A stretch of DNA of 64,000 nt from Telluria antibiotica (GCF_011682055.1 NZ_JAAQOM010000025.1:1-64000); one strand, 5' to 3'; shown: positions 1-9,010, counted from the stretch's first letter. Program-made: numbers and translations. Notes: generated from the letters alone by a model not told the origin.

Positions 1-190
1 ACTCATTGCTGAGCAACGTATTTCTTTTGCGTGAACATTTGATAATTTAAGCATTCAGTATCGCCGAAACGATACTGGCACCTCATCAAACGCCCACACT
101 TATCGACTGTTTATTGTTAAAGAACTCTTGTATTCGGTACTGCCTTGCTGCGCCTGCGAATCGTTGTGTTCGTCAGCAGCAGAGAAGCGA
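1..190 (-). other. rRNA operon leader with boxA antitermination site (16S lies off the left edge)
   Basis: Read on the minus strand, the sequence below the promoter is a typical betaproteobacterial rRNA leader. A boxA-like element (GAGTTCTTTAACAAT, complement of 113-127) is followed by the conserved GTCGATAAGTGTGGGCG stretch. A perfect 8-bp hairpin with a 6-nt loop lies at 56-77. BoxA recruits the Nus antitermination complex in rRNA operons; the 16S gene itself should begin just beyond position 1. No coding capacity is seen here. The identification rests on the boxA/leader motif and the promoter, not on any rRNA sequence in the window. Confidence 0.82.
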
Positions 191-191
191 G

Positions 192-235
192 ATTATGCAG
201 TGTTTCGCGGCAATCGTCAACTTCTTTTTGTTCCC
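192..235 (-). promoter_or_regulatory. Strong sigma70 promoter of the rRNA operon, with UP-like element
   Basis: On the minus strand a -35 TTGACG (complement of 215-220) and a -10 CATAAT (complement of 192-197) are separated by exactly 17 bp. The bases upstream of the -35 (221-235) are A-rich (AACAAAAAGAAG), as in rRNA UP elements. The leader that follows contains boxA, which supports an rRNA promoter over a protein-gene promoter. Confidence 0.85.
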
Positions 236-326
236 TATCGAAGCGTTCAGAACCGTTTGACGGCCTGTCATTTTCGACGAGGGACCGAATGATACCAGCG
301 CCGAAAACGAACCGCAAGGGCCGCAC

Positions 327-355
327 GCCTGACGAACGGCGTCAGCGTATACAAT
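327..355 (+). promoter_or_regulatory. Candidate promoter with overlapping inverted repeat before the radical SAM gene
   Basis: A -10 like TACAAT lies at 350-355, about 30 bp before the start codon at 385. Immediately upstream is a 6-bp inverted repeat, CTGACG (329-334) and CGTCAG (340-345), sitting where a repressor would cover the -35/-10 spacer. No good -35 is visible. The operator role is inference. Confidence 0.35.
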
Positions 356-384
356 GAGCGCTTTGCCGTCCTCCCCGCACCGTC

Positions 385-1875
385 ATGACCGTCCTGCTCG
401 CCACCCTCAACGCCCGCTACGCCCACGCTTCGCTCGGGCTGCGCTACCTGCTGGCCAATATGGGCGACCTGCAGCCGCAGACGAGCCTGATGGAATTCGT
501 GATCGGCGCGAAGACGACGGAAGTCGTCGAACGGCTGCTGGCCAAGCAGCCGCGCATCGTCGGCTTCGGCATCTATATATGGAACGTCGAGGAGACGACC
601 AGGGTCGTCGCGATGCTCAAGCGCGTGGCGCCCGAGGTGACGGTCGTGTTGGGCGGGCCGGAAGTCTCGTACGAGACGACCGAGCAGGAGATCGTGCGCC
701 TGGCGGACTACGTCGTCACCGGCTGGGGCGACGTCACCTTCCCCAAGCTGTGCGGCGAGATCCTGGGCGGACCGAAGCCGATCATGAAAGTGCACGCGGG
801 CGTGCAGCCCCCGATGGCCGACATCGCCCTGCCCTACGCGCTCTATACGGACGAGGACATCGCGCACCGCACCATCTATGTGGAAGCCTCGCGCGGCTGC
901 CCCTTCAAATGCGAGTTCTGCCTGTCGTCGCTGGACAAGACGGCTTGGCCATTCGGGATCGACGCCTTCCTCACCGATATGGACGCGCTGTATCAGCGGG
1001 GCGCGCGCCTGTTCAAGTTCGTCGACCGCACGTTCAACCTGAACGTCAAGACGAGCCAGCGCATCATGCAGTTCTTCCTCGATAAGATCGCGGCCAATCC
1101 GGACGATCCGGTCTACGCCCACTTCGAGCTCGTGCCCGACCACCTGCCGGAAGCGTTGAAGGCGACGATCGCGCAATTCCCGCCCGGCGCGCTGCAGTTC
1201 GAGATCGGCATCCAGAGCTTCAACCCCGAGGTGCAGGCCCTGGTAAGCCGGCGCCAGGACAATGCGAAGGCCGCCGACAACATCCGCTGGCTGACGACGC
1301 AATCGCACGCGCACCTGCACGTGGACCTGATCGCCGGCCTGCCGGGCGAAGACGTCGACTCCTTCGCGCGCGGCTTCGACCAGCTCGTGCTACTCGGCCC
1401 GCACGAAATCCAGTTCGGCATCCTCAAGCGCCTGCGCGGCACGCCCATCATCCGCCACACGGAACCCTACAAGATGGTGTACGACCCGTACCCGCCCTAC
1501 ACCGTGCTCGCCACCGACCGCATCGACTTCGCCACCATGCAGCGCCTCGTGCGCTTTGCCCGCTACTGGGACCTGGTCGCGAACTCGGGCCGCTTCGCCC
1601 ACACGGTCAAGGTGCTGCTGGGCGACAGCCCGTTCGCCAACTTCATGGCGTTCTCGGACTGGATGTACACGCAGCTCGATGCCACCCACCGCATCGCGCT
1701 CGACCGCCTGGCCAAACTGGTGCAGGCGTGGCTGCAGCGGCAAGGGATGCCGGCCGATGCCGCCGCGGCCCTCGTCGCCAGCGATTACGCGGGCGCCGTG
1801 CACAAGCCGGCCGAGAAGACGCCGCAGGCCAAGGCCGCCGCACCCGAGCGCCAGGTGCGCCACCTGGCCGCGTAA
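385..1875 (+). CDS. B12-binding radical SAM protein (DUF4080 type)
   Basis: 496 aa. The N-terminal ~130 residues resemble a cobalamin-binding Rossmann domain (VVLGGPEVSYE). A radical SAM cluster motif C-x3-C-x2-C (CPFKCEFC) follows at about residues 172-179, and the C-terminal part fits the DUF4080 extension. Such enzymes reductively cleave S-adenosylmethionine and use B12 for methyl transfer or rearrangements; the substrate is unknown. The Ala/Lys-rich tail is probably disordered. It stands alone between the divergent rRNA promoter and the Mla-like operon. Confidence 0.85.
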   Translation: MTVLLATLNARYAHASLGLRYLLANMGDLQPQTSLMEFVIGAKTTEVVERLLAKQPRIVGFGIYIWNVEETTRVVAMLKRVAPEVTVVLGGPEVSYETTEQEIVRLADYVVTGWGDVTFPKLCGEILGGPKPIMKVHAGVQPPMADIALPYALYTDEDIAHRTIYVEASRGCPFKCEFCLSSLDKTAWPFGIDAFLTDMDALYQRGARLFKFVDRTFNLNVKTSQRIMQFFLDKIAANPDDPVYAHFELVPDHLPEALKATIAQFPPGALQFEIGIQSFNPEVQALVSRRQDNAKAADNIRWLTTQSHAHLHVDLIAGLPGEDVDSFARGFDQLVLLGPHEIQFGILKRLRGTPIIRHTEPYKMVYDPYPPYTVLATDRIDFATMQRLVRFARYWDLVANSGRFAHTVKVLLGDSPFANFMAFSDWMYTQLDATHRIALDRLAKLVQAWLQRQGMPADAAAALVASDYAGAVHKPAEKTPQAKAAAPERQVRHLAA

Positions 1876-1974
1876 AGACGGCAATGCGCACGGCAATGTG
1901 CGCCACCGTACGCTCTGCGGCACGCTAGCGTAACGTTGGTGGCGGCGGTCGCGAATCTCTTTTACACTGCCGCA

Positions 1975-3096
1975 ATGCGGATTGAAAATGCGCCAACATT
2001 AACCATCGAGCCGACCGGCGCGGAGCAGTCCGTGGTGGCACGCGGCGTATGGCAGGTGCATGCGTTCTCCCGGCAAGGCTTCAAGGACATCGAAAAGACG
2101 ATGAAGTCCCTCGCCGGCAAGCGGGTCACGTGGGACTTGTCCGGCATCGCCAGCCTCGATCACATCGGCGCCCAGTTGTTCTGGAGTTCCTGGGGCAAGC
2201 GCCGCCCCGAGCAGCTGAAGCTCGATCCGCGCCAGGAAGAGCTGTTCCAGCGCATCGAGAAATCCGGCCAGATCGCGCTGCCGCGCACCCGCCAGAGCCG
2301 CCTGCAATGGGTGATCACCTTGGGCGCCGGCGTGCTGAAGTTCTTCGAACACCTGAAAAGCGTGATCATCCTGATCGGCCAGGTCGTGCAGGACGTCGGC
2401 CGCTTCCTCCGCCATCCGCTGTCCGGGCCGTGGCGCGAAATCTCCGCGAACGTCTACCATTCCGGCTTCCAGGCGCTCGGCATCACGGCGCTGGTGGGCT
2501 TCCTGATCGGGGTCGTGCTGTCCTACCTGTCGGCGCAGCAGCTGCGCATGTTCGGCGGCGACATCTACCTCGTCAACATCCTCGGCATGAGCATCATCCG
2601 CGAACTGGGCCCGCTGCTGGCGGCGATCCTCGTCGCGGGCCGCTCCGGTTCGTCGATCACGGCGCAGCTGGGCGTGATGCGTGTGACGGAGGAACTCGAT
2701 GCGATGCTCGTGATGGGCATCTCGCACGGCTACCGCCTGATCATGCCGAAGGTGATCGCGCTCGCGCTGGCGATGCCGCTGCTCGTCGTGTGGACGGATG
2801 CGATGGCCCTGATCGGCGGCATGGTCTCCGCGAAGATCGAATTGAACCTGACGATGCGCTACTTCGTGCAGAAGCTGCCGTCGGCCGTGCCGATCGTGAA
2901 CTACACCATCGGCCTGGGCAAGGGCGTCGCATTCGGCATGCTGATCGCGCTCGTGTCGTGCCACTTCGGCCTGCGCATCAAGCCGAACACGGAAAGCCTC
3001 GGGCGCGGCACGACGACGTCGGTCGTCACGGCGATCACCGTCGTGATCCTGGCCGACGCCGTGTTCGCGATCGTCTTTTCCGGAGTGGGATTCTGA
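1975..3096 (+). CDS. MlaE-family ABC transporter permease with N-terminal STAS domain
   Basis: 373 aa. Residues 1 to ~95 look like a STAS/MlaB-like domain (WDLSGIASLDHIGAQ), and the rest is the MlaE permease core with its conserved RELGPLLAAILVAGRSGS segment and several membrane helices. It should form the inner-membrane channel of a phospholipid/lipid transporter with the next two genes. In E. coli MlaB and MlaE are separate, so this is a fusion. ATG 1975 is preferred over an upstream TTG at 1936: a TACACT -10 ends only 6 nt before it, so the mRNA may be leaderless. The stop overlaps the next start (TGATG). Confidence 0.9.
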   Translation: MRIENAPTLTIEPTGAEQSVVARGVWQVHAFSRQGFKDIEKTMKSLAGKRVTWDLSGIASLDHIGAQLFWSSWGKRRPEQLKLDPRQEELFQRIEKSGQIALPRTRQSRLQWVITLGAGVLKFFEHLKSVIILIGQVVQDVGRFLRHPLSGPWREISANVYHSGFQALGITALVGFLIGVVLSYLSAQQLRMFGGDIYLVNILGMSIIRELGPLLAAILVAGRSGSSITAQLGVMRVTEELDAMLVMGISHGYRLIMPKVIALALAMPLLVVWTDAMALIGGMVSAKIELNLTMRYFVQKLPSAVPIVNYTIGLGKGVAFGMLIALVSCHFGLRIKPNTESLGRGTTTSVVTAITVVILADAVFAIVFSGVGF

Positions 3097-4001
3097 TGAT
3101 GGAAGACCACGACCCCAAACAGGACACGCCGCCCCCGCTGCCGCTGCCGGTCGCCAAGACCCAGCGCCCGCCGCAGCAATTGAACCGCAAGCCGGAAGAA
3201 GACGTCGGGCCGCCCGTCGTCCAGATCCGCAACCTGTGGACGCGCTTCGGCCGCACCGTCGTCCACCAGGACCTGAACCTCGACATCTATGCGGGCGAGA
3301 TCCTGTCCATCGTCGGCGGCTCGGGCACGGGCAAGACCGTGCTGCTGCGCCAGATGCTCGGGCTGGAGCGGCCGTCCAGCGGCTGCGTGCGCGTGTTCGG
3401 CGAGGACGTCAGCAGCGCCAGCCCGGAACAGCTGCAGCGCATGCGCAACCACTGGGGCATGCTGTTCCAGCAGGGCGCGCTGTATTCCGCGCTCACGGTG
3501 TTCGACAACATCGCGCTGCCGCTGCGCGAGCTGCGCGCCCTGCCGGAGGACGTCATCCGCGACGCCGTCCTGCTGAAGATGGACATGGTGGGCCTCGGCC
3601 CAGGCGACGCGAACAAGATGCCGTCCGACCTGTCGGGCGGGATGATCAAGCGCGCGGCCCTCGCGCGCGCGCTCGCGCTCGAGCCGCAACTGCTGTTCCT
3701 CGACGAGCCGACGGCGGGCCTCGACCCGGACCTGTCGGATTCCTTCGTCGCGCTGATCCAGACGCTGCACAGCGAACTGCACCTGACCGTGGTCATGGTC
3801 ACGCACGACCTGGACACGCTGTTCGCCCTGTCATCGCGCATCGCCGTGCTGGCGGAAAAGCACGTGATCGCGGTGGGGCCGTCGTGCGACGTGCTGCGCG
3901 TGCCCCACCCCTTTATCAAACACTTTTTCCTGGGGCCCCGCGGCCAGCGGGCGCTGGAAGTGCTGGAGGAGCGCATCGCAAGAAAGGAGTCGGAAGACTG
4001 A
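3096..4001 (+). CDS. MlaF-family ABC transporter ATP-binding protein
   Basis: 301 aa. It has Walker A (GGSGTGKTVL, about residues 71-80), the ABC signature region (LSGGMIKRAALARAL), Walker B (LLFLDEPTAGLDP) and an H-loop (VTHDLDTL). It powers lipid transport by the MlaE-like permease. A Pro-rich N-terminal extension of ~45 residues precedes the ABC core. The frame is open much further upstream, but ATG 3096 shares its A with the TGA of the permease gene, marking translational coupling. Confidence 0.92.
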   Translation: MMEDHDPKQDTPPPLPLPVAKTQRPPQQLNRKPEEDVGPPVVQIRNLWTRFGRTVVHQDLNLDIYAGEILSIVGGSGTGKTVLLRQMLGLERPSSGCVRVFGEDVSSASPEQLQRMRNHWGMLFQQGALYSALTVFDNIALPLRELRALPEDVIRDAVLLKMDMVGLGPGDANKMPSDLSGGMIKRAALARALALEPQLLFLDEPTAGLDPDLSDSFVALIQTLHSELHLTVVMVTHDLDTLFALSSRIAVLAEKHVIAVGPSCDVLRVPHPFIKHFFLGPRGQRALEVLEERIARKESED

Positions 4002-4002
4002 C

Positions 4003-4950
4003 ATGGAAAACAGATCGTATGCCCTCATGACGGGCTTCTTCACGGTCGCGCTGCTGGTGGCCGCCGTCCTGATCGGCCTGTGGCTGAACCGCGACCGCAC
4101 GACGACGCACCCGTACGAGATCGCCACCACGCAGACCATCCCCGGCCTGAACCCGCAGGCCGCCGTGCGCTACCGCGGCCTGGAAGTGGGGCGCGTGGAC
4201 GACATCGTGTTCGACCCGCGCGTGACGGGACAAATCCTCATCAAGCTCTCGATCGAGGAAGGCGCGCCCGTCACGACGACGACGTTCGCCTCGCTCGGCT
4301 ACCAGGGCGTGACGGGCATCGCCTTCATCCAGCTGGACGACGACCGCACCGGCTCGCCGCTGCTCAAGAGCGACAAGGGCCACGTGGCCCGCATCCCGCT
4401 GCGTCCCGGCCTGCTCGACCAGCTCGAAAAGCGCGGCCTGGCGATCCTGGAAAAGACGGAGCGCATCACGGATAGCCTGAACAATGTCCTCAGCAAGGAA
4501 AACCAGGACAAGATCACGGGCGCCTTCGACAGCATCAACAAGGCCGCCGCCGCGTATGCCGAGATCCCGGGCCAGCTGCAGCCCACGCTGGCGCGCCTGC
4601 CCGCACTGACCGATAAACTGGACCGCACGATGGGCTCCGTGAACGACCTGTCCACCAGCGCCACCGCCGCCGTGCGCAACTACGACCGCCTCGCCACCAC
4701 GCTGCAGGCGCCCGGCGGCCCGATCGAGCGCGCAGGCACGGCCATCGATTCGCTGGGCGGCGTGACGTCCGACCTCGAGCTGCAGACCTTGCCGCACGTC
4801 GTCGAGATGGCCGACGAGGCGAAGACGTCGCTGCGCGCCGTGCGCCGCACCGTGACGAACCTGGGCGACCGCCCGCAAAGCATCCTGTTCGGCGCCCCGG
4901 CCGCCGAACCCGGACCGGGCGAACCCGGTTTCGCCCCCCCGACCAAATGA
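4003..4950 (+). CDS. MlaD/MCE-family periplasmic substrate-binding protein
   Basis: 315 aa. One N-terminal membrane helix (residues ~8-26) is followed by one MCE domain (about 35-115) with the typical PGLNPQAAVRYRGLEVGRV segment, then an alpha-helical region likely to assemble the hexameric ring or tunnel. It should shuttle phospholipid between the membranes with the ABC proteins upstream. It starts 1 bp after the ATPase stop and overlaps the lipoprotein gene by 4 bp (ATGA). The C-terminal tail is Pro/Gly-rich. Confidence 0.9.
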   Translation: MENRSYALMTGFFTVALLVAAVLIGLWLNRDRTTTHPYEIATTQTIPGLNPQAAVRYRGLEVGRVDDIVFDPRVTGQILIKLSIEEGAPVTTTTFASLGYQGVTGIAFIQLDDDRTGSPLLKSDKGHVARIPLRPGLLDQLEKRGLAILEKTERITDSLNNVLSKENQDKITGAFDSINKAAAAYAEIPGQLQPTLARLPALTDKLDRTMGSVNDLSTSATAAVRNYDRLATTLQAPGGPIERAGTAIDSLGGVTSDLELQTLPHVVEMADEAKTSLRAVRRTVTNLGDRPQSILFGAPAAEPGPGEPGFAPPTK

Positions 4951-5588
4951 GGAACCCAGCGACCATGCATCCGACCCGCTTCATCATCGCCGCCGCCTGC
5001 GCGCTGATCCTGTCCGGCTGCGCCTCGCAAAAGGGCCAGCCGACCACGCAATTCGACTTCGGCCCGGCCGCACCCGCGACGGCGCAGGCACCGGCGCCCG
5101 GCGCGCTCGGCCCCGTAGTCGTCACCGACGTCACCGGCTCGAGCGCCCTGGACAACGAGCGCATGTTCTACCGCCTGAGCTATGCCGACCCGCTGCAGGC
5201 CCGCACCTATGCCAACAGCCGCTGGACGGCGAACCCGCTGCAGCTCCTGACCCAGCGCTTCAAGACGCGGCTCGCGCAGGCGGGCGCGCGCGTGCTGTCG
5301 GAAACGGACGCCTCCACCGGCATCCCGCTGCTGCGCATCGACGTCGACGAATTCATGCAGGACTTCGGCGGCGTGAGCCAGAGTACCGGCGTCGTGGCCG
5401 TGCGCGCGTCCGTGTTCCGCGGCCATGCGCTCGTGGACCAGCGCAGCTTCCGCCGCTCGATCCCCGCGGCCAGCGCCGACGCGGCCGGCGGCGCGCGCGC
5501 CCTCGCCGCCGGCACCGATGCCGTCGCGGCCGACATCGTGGCCTGGCTGGCCGGCATGCCCGCCACCGTCGACACCGCGCGCCGATGA
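4947..5588 (+). CDS. ABC-type transport auxiliary lipoprotein (PqiC-like)
   Basis: 213 aa. The signal peptide ends in a lipobox (LILSGC), so the mature protein is an outer-membrane lipoprotein. It fits the ABC-type transport auxiliary lipoprotein family (PqiC/LetC-like) that partners MCE proteins at the outer membrane. The start at 4947 overlaps the MCE stop as ATGA; an in-frame ATG at 4965 with GAGGA upstream is an alternative. Its presence in place of MlaC suggests a system intermediate between Mla and Pqi. Confidence 0.83.
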   Translation: MRNPATMHPTRFIIAAACALILSGCASQKGQPTTQFDFGPAAPATAQAPAPGALGPVVVTDVTGSSALDNERMFYRLSYADPLQARTYANSRWTANPLQLLTQRFKTRLAQAGARVLSETDASTGIPLLRIDVDEFMQDFGGVSQSTGVVAVRASVFRGHALVDQRSFRRSIPAASADAAGGARALAAGTDAVAADIVAWLAGMPATVDTARR

Positions 5589-6712
5589 CCGATACGGAAG
5601 ACACGGCCGGCCCGCGCGCGTCGCCCGTCGCGCGCGCCGCGCTGCTGGCCTATCTGCTGCTGATCGTCTACGCCAGCTGGTATCCGTTTTCCGGCTGGCG
5701 CAGCAGCGGGCTGTCGCCGTTCGCCTTCCTCACCCAGCACATGCCGCGCTGGTGGACCGGCTTCGACGTCATGGTCAACATCGTCGGCTACATGCCGTTC
5801 GGCGTGCTGCTCGTTCTGGCGCTGCATCCGGCCGTGCGCGGCATGTGGGCCGTCGTCGTGGCGGCCATCGCGGGCCTGCTCGTGTCGGGCACGATGGAGA
5901 CCGTGCAGAACTACCTGCCCACGCGCGTGCCGTCGAACCTCGACCTGCTGACCAACGCGGGCGGCTGCCTGGCCGGGGCGCTGCTCGGTGCCTGGTTCGC
6001 CCCCATGCTGCTGGACCGCGGCCGCCTGTACGAGCTGCGCCAGCGCTGGTTCGCGTCGCATGCAAGCCAGGGACTGGTCCTCGTCGCCCTGTGGCCGCTG
6101 GCGCAGGTCTATCCACAGAACTACCTGTTCGGCAACGGCCAGGTGTTGCCGCTGCTGTCGGAATGGCTGTCCGAATGGCTCGATACGGACATCGACCTCG
6201 TGACCATGCTGCGCGGCGACGCGCCGATGAGCGTCGAGCAGTACTGGCTGTCCGAAACGATCATCACCGCGTGCGGCATGACGGGCGCCGCGCTCACCCT
6301 GCTGTGCCTGACTCGCCGCGACGCGCCCCGGCTGCCGCTGATGCTGACCCTCGCGGCCGTCGGCCTCGTCGTCAAGACGCTCGCAACCTCGCTGTTCTTC
6401 GCGCCCGCGAATGCCCTCGTCTGGATCACGCCGGGTGCCGAGGGCGGCTTCCTGATCGGGTTGATCATGCTGGCCGGCCTCGCATTCGCGCCGCAGGTGG
6501 CGCAGCGCCGGCTGGCCGTCGCCACGCTCGTACTGTCGCTCATCGTCGTCAATACGATCCCCGCGAACCCGTATTTCGTCTCCACCCTGCAGGCCTGGCA
6601 GCAGGGTAAATTCCTGAATTTCAACGGCGCCGCCCAGTTCCTCGGCATGGCCTGGCCCTTCATCGCCCTGTGGTTCCTGCTGCTGCCGTCGCACCGGCTG
6701 AACCGGCCCTGA
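5585..6712 (+). CDS. VanZ-family membrane protein
   Basis: 375 aa with about ten hydrophobic segments. The N-terminal half matches the VanZ-like pattern (WYPFSGWR, then FDVMVNIVGYMPFGVLLV and a conserved NYLPTRVPSNLDLLTN). The role of VanZ proteins outside glycopeptide resistance is unsettled. It overlaps the lipoprotein gene by 4 bp (ATGA) and is the last gene of the Mla-like operon, so a role in envelope or lipid homeostasis is plausible but unproven. Confidence 0.82.
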   Translation: MTDTEDTAGPRASPVARAALLAYLLLIVYASWYPFSGWRSSGLSPFAFLTQHMPRWWTGFDVMVNIVGYMPFGVLLVLALHPAVRGMWAVVVAAIAGLLVSGTMETVQNYLPTRVPSNLDLLTNAGGCLAGALLGAWFAPMLLDRGRLYELRQRWFASHASQGLVLVALWPLAQVYPQNYLFGNGQVLPLLSEWLSEWLDTDIDLVTMLRGDAPMSVEQYWLSETIITACGMTGAALTLLCLTRRDAPRLPLMLTLAAVGLVVKTLATSLFFAPANALVWITPGAEGGFLIGLIMLAGLAFAPQVAQRRLAVATLVLSLIVVNTIPANPYFVSTLQAWQQGKFLNFNGAAQFLGMAWPFIALWFLLLPSHRLNRP

Positions 6713-6772
6713 TTAGGGCGTATCATTACGACCGACCGCGGCGGCATGGCCGCCCACTCATCCGGAATCGAC

Positions 6773-7099
6773 ATGAACGACGACAAACCCTTTTATCGAC
6801 ACCACGTATTCTTCTGCCTGAACGAACGCGAAGGCAAGGACTGCCGCCCCAGCTGCGGCAAGAGCGGCGCCGAGGCCGCGCAGCAGCACGCCAAGAAGCG
6901 CATCAAGGAACTGGGCTTGAATGGGCCGGGCCAGGTGCGCATCAACAAGGCCGGCTGCCTGGACCGCTGCGAGGAAGGCCCCGTCGTGGTCATCTACCCG
7001 CAGGGCACGTGGTACACCTACGTGGACAACGCCGACATCGACGACATCATCGACCATCACATCGTGAAGGGCGAAGTGGTCGAACGCCTGAAGATCTGA
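6773..7099 (+). CDS. (2Fe-2S) ferredoxin domain-containing protein (thioredoxin-like fold)
   Basis: 108 aa. Four cysteines lie in the pattern of thioredoxin-like [2Fe-2S] ferredoxins: one near FFCLNER, one in DCRPSCG, and two in AGCLDRCEEGP. The final VIYPQGTWY stretch is typical of the family. It probably carries electrons in the cytoplasm. ATG 6773 is preferred to 6746 because the family starts near this point. The next gene follows 11 bp later, so the pair is likely co-transcribed. Confidence 0.86.
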   Translation: MNDDKPFYRHHVFFCLNEREGKDCRPSCGKSGAEAAQQHAKKRIKELGLNGPGQVRINKAGCLDRCEEGPVVVIYPQGTWYTYVDNADIDDIIDHHIVKGEVVERLKI

Positions 7100-7110
7100 A
7101 CGACGCAGCA

Positions 7111-7740
7111 ATGAACAAGAATTCGCACAAGCTTTACCTGACCGGCCCCGCCGGCAAGATGGAATGCCTGCTGGACGAACCGGAAGGCGCCCCGCGCGGC
7201 ATCGCGCTCGTCGCGCACCCGCACCCGCTGTACGGCGGCACGATGGACAACAAGGTCGCGCAGACGCTGGCACGCGCCTTCGTCGGCCTCGGCTACGTGA
7301 CCGCGCGCTTCAACTTCCGCGGCGTGGGCGAGTCGGAAGGCGTGCACGACGAAGGCCGCGGCGAAGTGGACGACATGCAGGTCATGCTCGACCACATGAT
7401 CGCGCAGTATCCGGGCCTGCCGTACGCGCTGTCCGGCTTCTCGTTCGGCACGTTCGTCCAGGCCCAGCTGCAGCAGCGCCTCATCGCCCAGGGCCGTCCG
7501 GCCGAGCGCCTGGCCCTCGTCGGCACGGCGGCCGGCAAGTGGCCGATGCCGGAGGTCCCGGCCGACACGATCCTGATCCACGGCGAACTTGACGATACGA
7601 TACCGCTCGCGCACGTGTTCGACTGGGCGCGTCCGCTCGACATCCCCGTGACCGTGATCCCCGGCGCCGACCACTTTTTCCACCGCAAGCTCGTCCACAT
7701 TAAAAATCTTGTCGCGCAATTGTGGCGGCGTGACATTTGA
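7111..7740 (+). CDS. Alpha/beta hydrolase (COG2945 type)
   Basis: 209 aa. The nucleophile elbow is GFSFG (Ser near residue 111), the oxyanion region is HPHPLYGGTMDNKV, and the catalytic Asp/His pair is expected in GELDDTIPL and GADHFFHRKL near the C-terminus. The short form without a lid domain resembles YtmA/COG2945 hydrolases; the substrate is unknown. It follows the ferredoxin gene by 11 bp. The open frame extends well upstream but ATG 7111 starts the conserved region. Confidence 0.85.
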   Translation: MNKNSHKLYLTGPAGKMECLLDEPEGAPRGIALVAHPHPLYGGTMDNKVAQTLARAFVGLGYVTARFNFRGVGESEGVHDEGRGEVDDMQVMLDHMIAQYPGLPYALSGFSFGTFVQAQLQQRLIAQGRPAERLALVGTAAGKWPMPEVPADTILIHGELDDTIPLAHVFDWARPLDIPVTVIPGADHFFHRKLVHIKNLVAQLWRRDI

Positions 7741-7754
7741 GCCGAACGCTGGCC

Positions 7755-7800
7755 TATAATGATGCGATCTTCTTTCAAGGCAATGCTTACGAGCATTGCC
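7755..7800 (+). promoter_or_regulatory. Promoter -10 and perfect hairpin in the 5' leader of the carboxypeptidase gene
   Basis: A consensus -10 TATAAT lies at 7755-7760, with a weak -35-like TGACAT at 7731-7736 (18-bp spacer). The transcript would begin with a perfect 9-bp stem and 4-nt loop (GGCAATGCT / AGCATTGCC, 7779-7800), 40 bp before the start codon. There is no U-tract, so it is unlikely to be a terminator and may stabilise or regulate the mRNA. Confidence 0.6.
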
Positions 7801-7840
7801 ATCGCAGCATCGTTCACTGTTCACTTCTGAATTGTCTTCC

Positions 7841-8989
7841 ATGAAAAAGCTAATCGCGGCCTTCGCCGCCAGTGCCCTCCTGATGTCGGCCGCCCATGCG
7901 CAGCAGGTGCCGGCCCCGCAAATCGCCGCCCGTTCGTGGCTCCTGCTGGATGCGACCAGCGGCCAGGTCATCGCCTCGCAGGACCCCGACGCCCGCATCG
8001 AGCCGGCGTCGCTCACCAAGGTCATGACGGCCTACGTCGTCTTCGAGGCGCTGCGCGACAAGAAGATCACGCTGGACCAGATGGTCAACGTGTCGGTGCA
8101 TGCGTGGAAGGTCGACAACAGCAGCTCGAAGATGTTCATCGACCCGGCCACCCCTGTGAAAATCCAGGACCTGCTGTATGGCCTGATGATCCAGTCCGGC
8201 AATGACGCCGCGGTGGCTCTGGCCGAAGCCGTGGGCGGCGACGAAGCGACCTTCGTCACCTTGATGAACCGCGCCGCCCAGCGCATGGGCATGAAGAACA
8301 CGCACTTCGCCAATCCGCACGGCCTGCCGTCGCCGGAGAATTACTCGACCGCGCGCGACCTGGCGATCCTCGCGTCGCACGAGATCCAGGACTTCCCGCA
8401 GTTCTACAAGATCGACTCGATCAAGGAATTCACGTACAACAAGATCAAGCAGCAGAACCGCAACCGCCTGCTGTGGCTCGACCCGACCGTCGACGGCTTG
8501 AAGACGGGCCACACGGAAGCCTCGGGCTATTCGATGATCGCGTCGGCGCACCGTCCGAACGGTCCTGCGGGCGAACGCCGCCTGATCTCCGTGCTGTCCG
8601 GCGCCACGTCGGACGGCAACCGCACGGCGGAAAGCCAGAAGCTCCTGAACTGGGGCTTCCAGAACTTCGACACCGTCAAGCTGTACGCGAAGGGCCAGGC
8701 GATCCTGACGCCGCAGATCTGGAAGGGCTCGCAGTCCACCGTGAAGATCGGCTTCCCGAACGACGTGTGGGTGACCGTGCCGAAAGGCGTGGCGCAGAAG
8801 ATGAAACCGGTCCTGGAACGCAAGGACCCGCTGGTCGCGCCGCTGGCGCTGAACACCCAGGTGGGCACGCTGAAGATGACGGTCGACGGGAAGCCGCTGC
8901 TGGCGCTGCCGGTCGTGACCTTGGAAGAGGTGCGTGAAGCGTCGATCTTCGGGCGCGCGTGGGACTCGATGCGGCTCTGGATCAAGTAA
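7841..8989 (+). CDS. D-alanyl-D-alanine carboxypeptidase (PBP5/6, DacA/DacC type)
   Basis: 382 aa with a Sec signal peptide (residues 1-20, ending SAAHA). It has the three serine-peptidase motifs: SLTK (near residue 57), SGN (about 117) and KTG (about 218). After the peptidase S11 domain comes the beta-rich PBP5_C domain, and the C-terminus (RAWDSMRLWIK) looks like the amphipathic membrane anchor. It trims the terminal D-Ala of peptidoglycan stem peptides in the periplasm. ATG 7841 is chosen because the signal peptide begins there. Confidence 0.93.
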   Translation: MKKLIAAFAASALLMSAAHAQQVPAPQIAARSWLLLDATSGQVIASQDPDARIEPASLTKVMTAYVVFEALRDKKITLDQMVNVSVHAWKVDNSSSKMFIDPATPVKIQDLLYGLMIQSGNDAAVALAEAVGGDEATFVTLMNRAAQRMGMKNTHFANPHGLPSPENYSTARDLAILASHEIQDFPQFYKIDSIKEFTYNKIKQQNRNRLLWLDPTVDGLKTGHTEASGYSMIASAHRPNGPAGERRLISVLSGATSDGNRTAESQKLLNWGFQNFDTVKLYAKGQAILTPQIWKGSQSTVKIGFPNDVWVTVPKGVAQKMKPVLERKDPLVAPLALNTQVGTLKMTVDGKPLLALPVVTLEEVREASIFGRAWDSMRLWIK

Positions 8990-9010
8990 CAGCTGCGCTG
9001 TCGTAACATC

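Noticed and set aside
268..1320. 350-codon minus-strand frame opposite the radical SAM gene
   Set aside because: It has Arg/His/Val-rich shadow composition; it also overlaps the rRNA leader.
2049..3095. N-terminal extension of the MlaF-like ORF
   Set aside because: The frame is open through the permease gene but the ABC domain begins after ATG 3096, which overlaps the permease stop.
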